This document shows positions 52,739-63,290 of a stretch of 64,000 bases of DNA, piece by piece. The DNA is from Notospermus geniculatus (taxonomy: Eukaryota; Nemertea; Pilidiophora; Heteronemertea; Lineidae). Each line of letters starts with the position of its first letter. Position 1 is the first letter of the stretch. The position numbers and the translations under genes are program-made. The DNA is taken from assembly GCA_002633025.1 (NCBI GenBank), contig NMRB01000392.1, positions 104,752-168,751 on the forward strand, in the 5' to 3' direction. A model generated the notes under the pieces. It saw only the letters and a list, made by a program, of their open reading frames with translations, did no database searches and was not told the DNA's origin.

Positions 52739-53383
52739 GTGAGACATCATCAGACTAGGCCTATCCGCTAACCACGATGCTAAGCTATTTATATCTAGCA
52801 GTTCAGCTTCAATGAACTACTATGTCCCGAGATTAGGCGTTTAACGCGCCGAGGCATCAGTGACGACCGATGTTGAAGCGGTGAAAACCGCTAATTTTCG
52901 GGGTTTTTGGCCACCTCGAGGCTTGACACCGCCAGGTTTGGCCGCAAATTTATAATTCTGCATCTGATCTTTGCCCACACGCATGCTTTTGGCCAGAAAC
53001 TACGAAAAAACCACACAAATCGGGCAGCTGCTGTGCGCCTGCTGTTCAGCTGAGGTGCCACCGCTGTTATGCTGAGGTTGTCAGTCTCTTGATAGGTGTG
53101 CGATAGCAAATCCTGTCAATCTGGGCCCTGAAAGTGGCGAGAACACTCAGGAATAAATCTAAAATATTATAGTAGGTTTATGTTTGCTCTTTAGAAAAAA
53201 AAGAGAATGTTGTTATTACCGGTACTCCAATGTGCTTGCTACCTTACATCTACATGGGTAGTTAATAATTACTAGTTTGTGAATATAGCCTACCCAGCCG
53301 GGACTGTGACACTGTGTAGGGGTGGGGTGGGGCGGGGGGCTGCAGCTTGCTTTTATTGGCCAGTGCTACTTTTTCCATTTCAG

Positions 53384-53501
53384 GATCAAGAGAAAACGGC
53401 GAAGACGGAGCAACCTTGCCTTGGGCCGTAGGAAGCTACACAGGCCATCGTCTCTAAGCTTTGGCCCGGGAGCGAACTTCTTCCTGTTTAGGGGTTATTG
53501 A
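53384..53501 (+). CDS. Small gene in the palindromic element, exon 2
   Basis: Acceptor TTCCATTTCAG. Encodes IKRKRRRRSNLALGRRKLHR, a strong nuclear-localisation-like cluster, then PSSLSFGPGANFFLFRGY and TGA; AATAAA follows at about 53621. The product with exon 1 would be a 61-residue acidic-to-basic protein. The opposite arm keeps the acceptor and the first codons but then diverges to another short frame. I do not recognise it. Confidence 0.45.
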
Positions 53502-54691
53502 ATGGCCCAAAGAAAATACATGTACAGCGGTTCACTGCATTCGACAACTCGTTGTCCTTTTATTTTTTACTTTATGAATATTTACAAACTGTTGTACTGT
53601 AGGAAATGATACAGAGCATGAAAATAAAGAAAAGTGTGCCTGTAACGAATCTGATGTATTCACTGGGGTCTATTGATCTCTCACAGTCCAATCACCTGAC
53701 AGCAGCCGTTTTAATGCCCCCGCTTCTGTTGAAACGGGGGCATTATGTCATCACCCGTTACGTCCATCCGTCAGGCCATAAACGTTCCCATTTCAGATCA
53801 TTTAAAAGAAAGCAGTTGGTCCAATCAAATTGATTTTTTGTATGATGTTGGAGGTGACCAAAGGACGGTCCCTTTCAAAAATGACCATGTTTCAATTTAC
53901 AATATGGTTGCCAAAGCCGCCATCTTGAAATCAGATTCCCTTGATTCCAGGGGACATCGTTCCATTCATCAGTTTGATTAAACTCCATCTACATGTTGAG
54001 GGAAACCATCTCGTGCGGGGGCATATGCCACGCTTTGCGTTGCTCTTGTCTCTTGATCCTGAAATGGAAAAAGTAGCACTGACCAATGAAAGCAAGCTAC
54101 AGCCACCGCCCCCGCCCCACCCCTATGTCGCGGTCCCGACTGGGTAGGTTATATACAAAATTATTGGTAATTATTAAAAAAATGATGTGTACCGGTAGCA
54201 GGAACATTTGAGTAGTAACAACATTCTTTTTTTTTCTTATGAGCGAACACAAACCTACTATAATATTGTAGATTTATTCCTGAGTGTTTCCGCCACTTTC
54301 AGGGCCCAGATTGACAGGATTTGCTATCGCACACCTATCAAGAGACTGACAACCTCAGCATAACAGCGGTGGCACCTCAGCTGAACAGCAGGCGCACAAC
54401 AGCTGCCCAATGTGTGTGGTTTTTTCGTAGTTTCTGGCCAAAAGCATGCGTGTGGGCAAAGATCAGATGCAGAATTATAAATTTGCGGCCAAACCTGGCG
54501 GTGTCAAGCCTCGAGGTGGCCAAAAACCCCGAAAATTAGCGGTTTTCACCGCTTCAACATCGGTCGTCACTGATGCCTCGGCGCGTTAAACGCCTAATCT
54601 CGGGACATAGTGGTTCATTGAAGCTGAACTGCTAGATATAAATAGCTTAGCATCGTGGTTAGCGGATAGGCCTAGTCTGATGATGTCTCAC

Positions 54692-54759
54692 CTTGAAGTT
54701 TCCTCCGAAACATCCTCATTTTCCTCGTCAGTCGATGAAGAAAGGTGAAAATCTGCCAT
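54692..54759 (-). CDS. Mirror copy of the small-gene exon 1
   Basis: Same sequence as 52671-52738 in reverse orientation, with its own GTGAGA donor. Its matching acceptor at about 54047 leads into a different frame (IKRQEQRKAWHMPPHEM...) that ends within 24 codons, so the two arms would encode different C-termini. Confidence 0.35.
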
Positions 54760-54837
54760 TTTAACTCAGATTAACTACGAGCATCAACTCAGTTTAACAG
54801 CAACCCTCAGCTTAACAGAAATTGATCATCCAGGCTG

Positions 54838-54892
54838 GGATTGCACGTCGTCTGATTAGTTCCTCCTGCGCAGCTAACATCAAAGCGGCCAT
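54838..54892 (-). pseudogene. Harbinger transposase, N-terminal segment
   Basis: ATG at 54892 and the frame AALMLAAQEELIRRRAI run up to the palindromic insertion. Across one GGATT copy the frame joins directly to RRERVFRDRV at 52592. This identifies the true start of the transposase. Confidence 0.82.
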
Positions 54893-55453
54893 TTCGTACG
54901 AGTCCAACCTACTCAAAGTTAAGACACCTCGGGAGGTGTCTTAGATATAGGGGTGATTTAAAGCATGATACTTAGGATAAGTTGTTTATTGAATACCACT
55001 TGTTCACGACGAATAGCCTAAGTAGTACATTAAGTATCATACTTTGACTTAAGTTCGTTTATGAATACGGACCCAGAACTATAAATGAATAACACCTGAA
55101 ACAACTGTACGTTTCAATGCCTCGGCATTTATTGTGAGGAAATTCTGGTGAAACTCACATTTAGCTCACACTGAAAGTTAAACAGTAGATATTAATGTAA
55201 TATTTACGCGTTGTACAGTGCAAACAATAAACACACGCCACAGTGATTTTTTTCGTCCTGGTTTGTGGAGCAATTTTCACGGCATCATCTTGATTTTTCT
55301 TCCTTACATAAGGGCCGTTTAGACGACAAGCCAAAAAACCACATTCAGCTTATGTGGTTATGTGGTGGCTTTGCGGCCTAAAAGGCTGGAAAAGCGTAGC
55401 CTAGGAAATGTAGGATGTCGCTGTTCAAATGGAGGGGACTGACAGAATAAAGG

Positions 55454-57257
55454 GGGTTGGTTCAAAACCTGGCAATGGCAATGGCATTGGCAATGGCAAT
55501 GGCATTGGCAATGGCACTAAAAATGAGAAAAATGTTCTTTTTTACTAATGTAGCTAAAGATAAATGGCAGAAGAAAAACAAACAGTGCGCATACTTTAAT
55601 TTTATTCGTTTTTTCACTGTTAACAGTTTTTTCCCGTAGAGGAGGTTGTCTCCGGGAGCGTAGGATTGGTCTGCAAACTACACTTGCTTACTTTCCATAT
55701 ATGGATATGAAACTCTGAAATTAGGACACCGCTTCGGCTCTAATGCGATCGAAAATGAAAGGATTTTAGGACTTAACATACGGTCTCTTTATTACTGTAT
55801 CAGTTAAATTATATCAAATAGAAATTCTGCAATGTTCCTCGATAAAATGTTGGTTTTCTGTTTGTTTTGGATCGAAGGAGAAATTATTAAACATAATTTA
55901 TGTATGCCTTGATCCAGTTCACCATGCATGATGGAGCGCGCACACTATCGACAGCACAGCAGCAGGACGAGTGCAACTGCGGGTGTTCCCTCGTAAGAAC
56001 TTAAATGTCTCTTTTGTGTAACTGCAGCATTACTAAAGTTCGAGTCCTATAACACCGCCATGGTCATGCACAACACGTGGGAACATTAGTTTCACAAATT
56101 AAGATTAGGTGGCAGCACCTGACGGTATAAGACGAATACGTCTGGACGTCGGGTTGTGACTGTCTTCACGAGCTCCTCCAGGATAGTATCGCAAGCCGTC
56201 CCTGCCATAAATCCACCATGCTGTAATTATTTACTACCATGCTAGTGAATATTTTCTACCATGGTAGTAAATAATTCTTACCTAGGTAACAAATATTACT
56301 ACCATGGTAGTATTTAATTCTTACCTAGGTAATAATTATTTACTACCATGGTAGTAATAGGTAATAATTCGAATTATTACCTAGGTAGTATTTAATTCTT
56401 ACCTAGGTAATAATTATTTACTACCATGGTAGTATTTAATTCTTACCTAGGTAACAATTCGAATCATTACCTAGGTAAGAATTAAATATTACCATGGTAG
56501 TAAATAATTATTACCTAGGTAAGAATTCCTACTTCCGTTTCCGGAGTACGAATTATTACCTAGGTAAGAATTAAATACTACCATGGTAGTAAATAATTAT
56601 TACCTAGGTAAGAATTAAATACTACCAAGGTAGTAAATAATTATTACCTAGGTAATAATTAAATATTACCACGGTAGAAAATATTTACTAGCATGGTAGT
56701 AAATAATTACAGCATGGTGGATTTATGGCAGGGACGGCTTGCGTTAGGACAGCGGGGCCGAAGACAAAAATCGACGAATCCCCTTCAAAAGGGGATCCGA
56801 ACTTTTACAGAAAGTTCTATTTTGACTACCAGAAGGCGCAGAGGTTTGTATTAGTTTTATGTGAAAATCTCGGTGAAGCTTCGGCCTGAATAGGCCTGGG
56901 GTAAAATTGAGTGCCTCCTCCTCCCTGTAAAATTGCCCCTGCCCTATGACTGCCGTAAAAGGTGCCCCCTTGCCTCAGTGAGGTGACTGGCGGGAATCAA
57001 CAGTTGTGCAGGGAATTTGACAGCAATCAATTTGAGCCTATAGGCCTACATGTATCTCATCGCAGTTTGTATTTCTCATGTTTTTTTCACCGACGCCCTC
57101 TGTCGTTGGTCAGTGGAACCAGACTAAGCTCCACTGTGCCTGTTTTGCTTTATGGTCTGCAGTTTATCCAACTTCCATATTTGGTACACATTTGGCAGTT
57201 TGCCATTGCCAATGCCAATGCCAATGCCATTGCCATTGCCAGGTTTTGAACCAACCC
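55454..57257. mobile_element. Mutator-like element with GGCAATGGC simple repeats in its TIRs, 9-bp duplication
   Basis: TIRs GGGTTGGTTCAAAACCTGGC (55454) and mirror (57257) continue as variable (CAATGG/CATTGG) units. The 9-bp GAATAAAGG flanks each end (55445-55453, 57258-57266). Simple-repeat tracts inside TIRs are unusual. The interior contains the CCATGG/CCTAGG palindrome element. Confidence 0.87.
56190..56741. mobile_element. Palindrome-array element (CCATGG and CCTAGG units)
   Basis: Outer arms CGCAAGCCGTCCCTGCCATA and ATCCACCATGCTG are mirrored at the right end. Between them about twenty short palindromes alternate: TACTACCATGGTAGTA and TTACCTAGGTAA, joined by TAATAATT or GAATTAAA linkers. 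Both halves are near mirror images about a 30-bp non-repeat centre (TTCCTACTTCCGTTTCCGGA). No coding content. Confidence 0.85.
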
Positions 57258-57266
57258 GAATAAAGG

Positions 57267-57943
57267 CGCTCTATTGCAAGATCACGTGACCGACGCCAGC
57301 CGTGCGCATAGATTGGTACCCAATCCTCCGCTAGGGGACTTGGGCTGGCGGTCGCGAAGGATCGGTCCTGGCAACTGAGGACGGCAGAAATCTGGCTGCC
57401 GCCGGAAGTGACGTAAGTAAGACTAGTATCTAGTCATGACTGTACTTAGAACACGCACAACCACATGATGAAGGATCGGATACCAGTTGCAACGAGGAAT
57501 CGATCATGGCGGCGGCTGGTAATATAGCCTATCAACATTGCAGAGAATAAATGTCGCTTTTCGCTTGCTACAAATCGTGCCTTAGCGATAATCAATGCCA
57601 CACGAAAGACTGAGTATGGGTTCTTGAAACCAATGTAGGCAAAAGCCTTAAAAAGTGCCATAGCGAATGACACAATGGCTATTTTTCCAACCGATTGTGA
57701 CAAGTCGTTGGTTTTCGAATTGTTGCCATGACAGCCCAGCCGATTCGCGTTGACCAATCAACGCCAAGAAACTCGCAGGCAGTACCGGTCTATATATTTT
57801 ATATTTACAGACCGGGTACCAGTCTAGCCGTGCGCAAAGCAGCATCACACAAGTTTTAGACGTTGCAGTCCCAACCGAGGGTCTGGCTGCGCGAGACTAT
57901 GAGATGCAATGCTACGAGACTGGTATCCGGTAACTCGTTACAC
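57267..57943. other. No gene recognised
   Basis: Apart from a small palindrome at 57788-57826 (ACCGGTCTATA and ACAGACCGGGTACC), the stretch shows only short open frames without domains or splice signals. Confidence 0.3.
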
Positions 57944-58083
57944 CTGGGCCCAGTTGCACAAAGAATCTTAAGTCTAAGAACAAACTTAAGTCTGAAATGA
58001 AGCCATCTGATTTGCTGAAACCTGGTCACATGACGACTTAAGTCAAACTTTAGACTTATGGTTCTTTGTGAAACTGAGCCCAG
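57944..58083. mobile_element. Hairpin MITE, CTGGGCYCAGTTKCACAAAG ends
   Basis: TGGGCCCAGTTGCACAAAG with CTTAAGTCTAAG is mirrored at 58040-58083. The centre is about 50 bp. Confidence 0.78.
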
Positions 58084-58127
58084 ATCTTTGTGCAGACGTT
58101 GTAGCACTAGGCGCGATATTTGGTTAT

Positions 58128-58166
58128 TATGGTTCCCGATCATCGAAATCGGGAACCATATTGTTT
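58128..58166. repeat. Short hairpin, ATGGTTCCCGAT arms
   Basis: ATGGTTCCCGATCATCGAAA pairs with ATCGGGAACCAT at the right. Immediately upstream of the microsatellite. Confidence 0.6.
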
Positions 58167-58174
58167 TTGGTCAT

Positions 58175-58203
58175 GGTGTGTGTGTGTGTGTGTGTGTGTG
58201 NCG

Positions 58204-58247
<44 letters not shown>

Positions 58248-58295
58248 TGTGTGTATCTGTCTGTCTGTCTGTCTGTCTGTCTTTCTGTCTGTGTG
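58175..58295. repeat. Compound microsatellite (TG)n, (CGTG)n, (TGTC)n
   Basis: (TG)n to 58200, an N, (CGTG)n to about 58250, then (TCTG)n to about 58290. The N reflects uncertain repeat length. Valine/arginine/cysteine open frames here are artefacts. Confidence 0.95.
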
Positions 58296-58739
58296 TCCGG
58301 TCTGTCACGCCTTCATATCTTATCTCCGTCAACAGCTACAGCTCTGGTAACACATCCTACCCCTAGGTTTGTCAACCTGGGCAATCCAATGAGCCAATCA
58401 TTTTCAACATCAGATTCCTCCATCATGATGTAATCAACATATCAAACTTGATATTTTTTCCGTCACGCTTGATTCCATAACTCGGCTCCTTTAGCACCTA
58501 GAGCAACAGAAACACGTTCTACCCTTAGGTTTTCATACTCTCGGAATCGAATGGACTGATTACTTTTGATCTGAGATGTTGGGGTCATGATGATATCGAT
58601 ATCGCAAATTTGATATTTTAAGACAACTTGCCATATTGTCAACTGAGCAACATGAAACAAGTCTTAGTTCTTGCCTGCTTTATCGAAGGACATGACTGTT
58701 AAAATTCTCAGCCTCACGTGCCTGGGTGATTGAAATATC

Positions 58740-59040
58740 ATGAGATTTTGATATATCAAACTTCACAATTTGAAATATCTCTGCCTGTTGTAGAGATAGA
58801 GGCATGATATCAGCCATACTTAGGTTACTGATGACGCCCATTTCGATTATGCAACGACCTTGACGATCAGAGGTCAAGGTCAAGGTCAAACTTGATAATT
58901 TGAAATATCTCTGCCTGATAGAGGCATGATATCACCCATACTTAGGTTATCGATGACGCCCATTTCGATTATGCAACGGCCTTGATGAACAGAGGTCAAG
59001 GTCAAGGTCAGACTTTATAATTTGAAATATTTCTGCCTGT
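58740..59040. repeat. Tandem duplication, about 120-bp unit with TCAAGGTCAAGGTCA
   Basis: The block GGCATGATATCASCCATACT, GATGACGCCCATTTCGATTA, TCAAGGTCAAGGTCA and TTGAAATATCTCTGCCTG occurs twice (from 58800 and from 58922). TCAAGGTCA equals the extended half-site of ERR/NR5 nuclear receptors, but here it is part of a repeat. Confidence 0.8.
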
Positions 59041-59074
59041 GGTACAGTTAGGGTAATTCCTTTTTTCTGTACCT

Positions 59075-59215
59075 TTTTACCTTGTACCTTTATTACCTAG
59101 TGCATTCTTTTACCCAGTACCGGTACCTTTTTTACCTGTACCTTTTTTACCTAGTACATGTACCTTTATTACCCAGTACCTTTTTACCGGTACCTTTTCT
59201 ACGGTACCTTTTTAT
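59075..59215. repeat. Irregular GTACCTTTTTTACC repeat
   Basis: About nine GTACCTTTWTTACC-like units in tandem with variable spacers. Low complexity. Confidence 0.8.
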
Positions 59216-59451
59216 CTGACCTCTGCCTTGATCTCTGTCAATGTACCAATCATGTACCGGTAGAAGCACCTGCACATCGGGAACCATACGACATTTACAA
59301 TGTCATCTTGTTCCATCAAGTGGCATTTCCCCATGCACTGCGTTGCATGGTTTATTAGTGAATTACCACGAAAATTGCTACAATTATGAGATTGGCATTG
59401 GTGTGTAAAGAAGAAAATATTCTTATTATCTGTTGCAAAGTAGATAGTAGC

Positions 59452-60287
59452 GCCGAATCGGTTAATGTCGTCCTGGGTATAACAGAAATATACCCAGGTT
59501 CAATGTCGTCCTACAAAACTATACCCTGGATATATTTCAATCTACAAAAGTATGCCGAGGATTGGATACAGCACCTGAAGACGAGATTGTTCTTGCAAAT
59601 GCCACATAACCATGCACAAGCATGACAAGTCTAAAAACATCGCTCTACCGCTCGACACGACGGGCACCATTTTAATATATCGTACCGACAGTCATCAGAT
59701 AATTTTTCGTGCCGTTTATCGTCACTCAAATCCGCAACAGTACTCGCAGCACGGCTGATGTAAGGCTGGGTTTACATCGAGGCACACGCGACACGGACAC
59801 GCAGGCGAACAATGGCTTCACAAAGGATTCATCACCATGAAACCTTTGTTCGTCTCCGTGTTCGTGTCGCGTGTGCCTCGATGTAAACCCAGCCTAATGT
59901 CGATGCGGACGTAGATGAACGCACCACACCGAACAAGACGCAGATCGGCTCTGTTCGTTTGCTCATTTCTTTGAAATTTGAGCTTAAATTGCAATAAGTT
60001 TGCACCATTGTGTTAAGACAAATGTTAACAGTTGACCCATGCTATCGATGAGCACAAAAGCTGACAATATTGGCTGGTATTTTGACAATGTTGATTGCAA
60101 AACTGCCGTCTCAGTTGAAGCGAGAAACAAAATGGCGGCCAACCATTCCTAACTCGTACCTAGGCTCAAAAGTACGATACTGGGTATACTTTTGTAGATC
60201 GAACTATACCCAGGGTATAATTTTGTAGGACGACATTGAACCTGGGTATATTTCTGTTATACCCTGGACGACATTAACCGATTCGGC
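59452..60287. mobile_element. Mutator-like element, 9-bp duplication GATAGTAGC
   Basis: TIRs GCCGAATCGGTTAATGTCGT with CCTGGGTATA repeats, about 100 bp, mirrored at 60185-60287. The 9-bp GATAGTAGC flanks both ends (59443-59451, 60288-60296). Same family as 18466-19055 but a different interior, which holds the hairpin at 59763-59897. Confidence 0.9.
59763..59897. mobile_element. Hairpin MITE, TAAGGCTGGGTTTACATC family
   Basis: Arms of about 55 bp (AAGGCTGGGTTTACATCGAG to CGGACACGCAGGCGAACA) pair almost perfectly. Second copy of the family at 22625-22765, inserted inside the MULE. Confidence 0.85.
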
Positions 60288-60386
60288 GATAGTAGCCTTG
60301 AAAACATCGCCATGTGATTGAATTACAACAACTAACGACATTACACAAAATGACAATTGGCGCGTACACATAAGGGAATGTCCCTC

Positions 60387-60736
60387 AAGCTGTATTTACA
60401 CAAGCCGATTTTGTCGTACGATTGTGTCGGCCGACAGAGACGTACGACAAACACGCATCGTGTATACTGGACTTACGATTTTTTTGTCGGTGCGACATCG
60501 TGTGCAGAAGTTGGGTGTTCTATTTTCACCCGACATCGGCTGCTTGTGGTATGGACTGGGCCAATCAGGAAGCGAGATTAGATCACGTGTATGAAGGCTA
60601 CCTAATGAAGGGACGCATGAATAAATCCGGGGAATAAATCGTCCCGTGTAAACAAGTTACCGATCCCGACAAATCGGTACGACAAATCTGATACGACTCT
60701 GTCGTACGGCAAACTCGGCTCGTGTAAATAGGACTT
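60387..60736. mobile_element. Inverted-repeat element, AAGYYSTATTTACAC ends
   Basis: AAGCTGTATTTACACAAGCC with GATTTTGTCGTACG is mirrored at 60690-60736. Internal TTGTCGG/ACGACAAA words pair as well. It abuts the next element at a shared TTAA-like junction. Confidence 0.75.
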
Positions 60737-60937
60737 AAAGCCTAGGTCACACTGTGGCGACTTAGGCGGGCGAATCACCGCGAACTAAAACGAAATGGTC
60801 GATGGACCATGAACATACCTCGCTCTGTCATTATAACATTATGTCCAAAGGTGTGAGCACATGCTCCATGGTCCATTTCATTCTAATTCGCGGGGATTCG
60901 CCCTCCAAAGTCGCCACAGTGTGACCTAGGCTTTACA
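60737..60937. mobile_element. Hairpin MITE, AAAGCCTAGGTCACACTGTG ends
   Basis: Arms of about 75 bp (through CGAATC and AAATGGTC/GACCAT words) are mirrored at 60860-60937. Confidence 0.85.
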
Positions 60938-61393
60938 CACCGAAACGGGGTGGAGGTCTCAGGGCATTGAAGGAGGATACGACCGTGAATGACCTGAGAT
61001 TCTGAGGATGGCTAAAGGCAGGCAAGGGTCATTACCAACAAGCATGATACCTGTGGCGAGCACATATTCACAGGACGCATGGCATTTTGATGGGTGTCTG
61101 CAAGGGGGGAATATGTCTGTAGGGGGCCAACTCCCCTTGGACAATAATCCAGTCATGGGAAGCAGATAGCAGCAGTTTTATGTGTTAAAGTTCCTCAGTT
61201 TTCTAATCACCGTGGTTGAAGAAAATGGTGGGATTGTAAATCATTGGAAGTTTCTTCATGCATTTTATTCGCTAAGGGGTAAAAAAATATAATGGCACCC
61301 ACTTAAGGACCACCCCATATCATTCTCAACATTCCCTGTGAAAATGGTGCCATTTCGATCAGAAACCACGCAGGAGTTAGCGGTCGAACTTAA

Positions 61394-61795
61394 AGGGAGA
61401 CATCCGAAAGATATTGCCCGGCGGGCACTTGTTATTGTTTTGATTAGCGCACAGCGCCGTCTGTTAATCAGCGATGACACTACGCTATGGCACAGGCCCC
61501 TGGAGAGCTTCATTTGTATCAGTGAGTTTAGAACACGTATCTAACAAAAAAAACACTAGTTTGTAAAAAATACACCCCGAGCTCACGAATTCGTGAGCTA
61601 GGGGTGTGTTTTTAGATAATTGTTGTGTTTTTTAGCTACCTTTGATTAGGTACGTGTTCTAAACTCACTGATAGCTCTCAAGGGGCCTTTGCCATAGCGT
61701 CACAGTGTCATCATTGATTAACAGACGGCGCTCTGCGCTAATCAAAACAAAAAACAACTAGTGCCGGCCGGGCAATATCTTTCGGCTGTCTCCCT
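61394..61795. mobile_element. TTAA-flanked foldback, AGGGAGACA ends, long arms
   Basis: TTAA flanks (61390-61393, 61796-61799). Arms of about 180 bp start AGGGAGACATCCGAAAGATA. The paralogous segment at 36480-36483 shows the empty TTAATGATG site, supporting TTAA duplication. A central CTCACGAATTCGTGAG palindrome lies at about 61580. Confidence 0.82.
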
Positions 61796-62087
61796 TTAAT
61801 GATGAAAACTTGGTTTTATTGCCGATCTCTAAACCTTCAATTCTCCTTACAACTGCATTCTGATCACACGCTGCCATGTTGAACTGCTGTGTATTAAATG
61901 GAACTCCCAGAATTCCAACGATAAAGTCCCGAACCCACTGACGTGTTTTCGCGCAGCGGGAAAACGCACCGACAGAAAATGCTTTGTTAAGGCAGCGGAC
62001 CGAGAAAATAACAAAGGATTTGTCGGGCAGTGATGAAACCGCGGCGGAAAAACGCGACAGTGGGTTCAGGCGTAAAGGCCTGTTTCC

Positions 62088-63290
62088 ACTAGAGCGATTT
62101 TGCGGCCAGCGGTGCGTTTTTCACAGGGGTTTGGATAATCCTTCGATGGTTTAACAATACATAACCTGTTGATTGTCCCAATGCCTGTGAATCGCTGCGG
62201 AAACAGGTTTCCACTAGAGCGATTTTGCGGCGAGCGGTGTGTTTTTCACAGGGGTTTGGATAATCCTTCGATGGTTTAACAATACATAGCCTGTTGATTG
62301 TCCCAATGCCTGTGAATCGCTGCGGAAACCGCTTTAGTGTAAGCAGGCCTCAAAGGCCTGTTTCCACTAGACCGGTTTCCCGCATTAATTGCGTTTTGCG
62401 ATTTCACAGGGTTTTGGATAATCCTTCGATGGTTTAACAATACATGGCACGTTTATTGTCCCAACTAGCATATTGTACCCGTGGGCGGTAGTATGGAGGA
62501 GTGTGTTTTTTTTGGGGGGGGGGGAGTAATTATTGGGTTACACTTGACACGTGTTTTGCAGGCTAAGTAGGCCTAAGTAGGCCTACGTTACGAAGTATGG
62601 CGAACACCCTGTGAACACCTTTATTTGCACCCTCATTGCCGCTACTCGCTACGCACCATGGTCCATGCCGCATCCCCATGATGATATTTGATAGGCCTAA
62701 TTATACATGATTTACATGCATTCCATGCCAAATAAAGTCATATAATACACGACGGAAAAAGAGAAAGGTAAAAGTAAAAAACAAATTACTAATAAATGAA
62801 GGCGAAGAAAAATTACACGCCCCGCGTATCGAACCCGAGACCTTCTGCTCTATGGGCAGGCTGCTTTGCCACTCGGCCATGGCGACTGGGCACTGTACGG
62901 CTTGCTAATATGCATGAATGTATTGTTTGGATATGTCAGGCGGCGCTGGAAAATTTCCGGTGTTCAAATTTCGGCAAAAAGGCGAATCGTTAACCTCCTA
63001 ACGATCACAAACATTATGCCCCTACCTCCCGTACGTCAATTATAGTATAGATGCCTGGGAAAACCGCCCCGGCGCCGCAAAACCTCTGCGGAAACCGGTC
63101 TAGTGGAAACTGGGTTTTAAAGCCCTGTTTCCTCTAGACCGGTTTCCCGCATTGCGTTTTGCGATTTCACAGGGTTTTGGATAATCCTTCGATGGTTTAA
63201 CAATACATGGCGCGTTTATTGTCCCAATGCCTGTGAAAACTGCCCCGGCGCCGCAAAACCGCTGCCGAAACCGGTCTAGTGGAAACAGGG
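62088..63290. mobile_element. Array of four hairpin MITEs, TTTCCACTAGACCGGTTTCC family
   Basis: Units at about 62088-62213, 62205-62345, 62355-62463 plus 63050-63115 (split), and 63120-63290. Each has arms GCCTGTTTCCACTAGA with GTTTTGCG and shares the centre GGATAATCCTTCGATGGTTT. The first two units are the same subtype and overlap at their ends, consistent with tandem duplication or repeated insertion into the same sequence. Confidence 0.82.
62464..63049 (-). mobile_element. Insertion with a tRNA-derived SINE head, inside a hairpin unit
   Basis: It splits GTCCCAA and TGCCTGKGAAAAC of the third hairpin unit. On minus, 62893-62815 shows box A (ATGGCCGAGTGGCAAAGC) and box B (GGGTTCGATAC) at tRNA spacing. 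The acceptor stem does not close, so it is a SINE (third family, C) rather than a tRNA gene. The piece also holds a G-run (62512-62523). Confidence 0.65.

Larger units (their letters stand above)
52593..54837. mobile_element. 2.2-kb palindromic element, 5-bp duplication GGATT
   Basis: TIRs CACCCTGGATGATCAATTTC (52593) and the mirror of CAGCCTGGATGATCAATTTC (54837). GGATT flanks both ends (52588-52592, 54838-54842). Arms of about 800 bp are nearly identical (52593-53394 versus 54037-54837); only the centre differs. Transib-type elements make 5-bp duplications and start with CA, so Transib is one candidate, but no RAG1/Transib core is seen. Removal restores the Harbinger reading frame. Confidence 0.87.
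47759..55073. mobile_element. 7.3-kb PIF/Harbinger element with three nested insertions
   Basis: The ends (GGGCCCGTATTCATAAAC and the mirror of GGGTCCGTATTCATAAACG) share subterminal CTTAA and AGTATGATACTTA words. It holds a three-exon Myb-like gene on + and a HARBI1-like transposase on -, convergently. Insertions: LTR element 47815-48947, TA element 50543-51774, and a palindromic element 52593-54837. The hairpins at 6388 and 7346 share its termini. Original length without the inserts is about 2.7 kb. Confidence 0.82.

Noticed and set aside
58058-58433. ORFs rich in V/R/A/C
   Set aside because: Translation of the compound microsatellite.
62815-62893. tRNA-Leu/Ser gene on minus
   Set aside because: The acceptor ends do not pair; better explained as a tRNA-derived SINE head.
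62088-63290. CRISPR-like regular repeats
   Set aside because: Units are hairpins with unequal spacing, no short unique spacers and no cas genes; the genome is eukaryotic.
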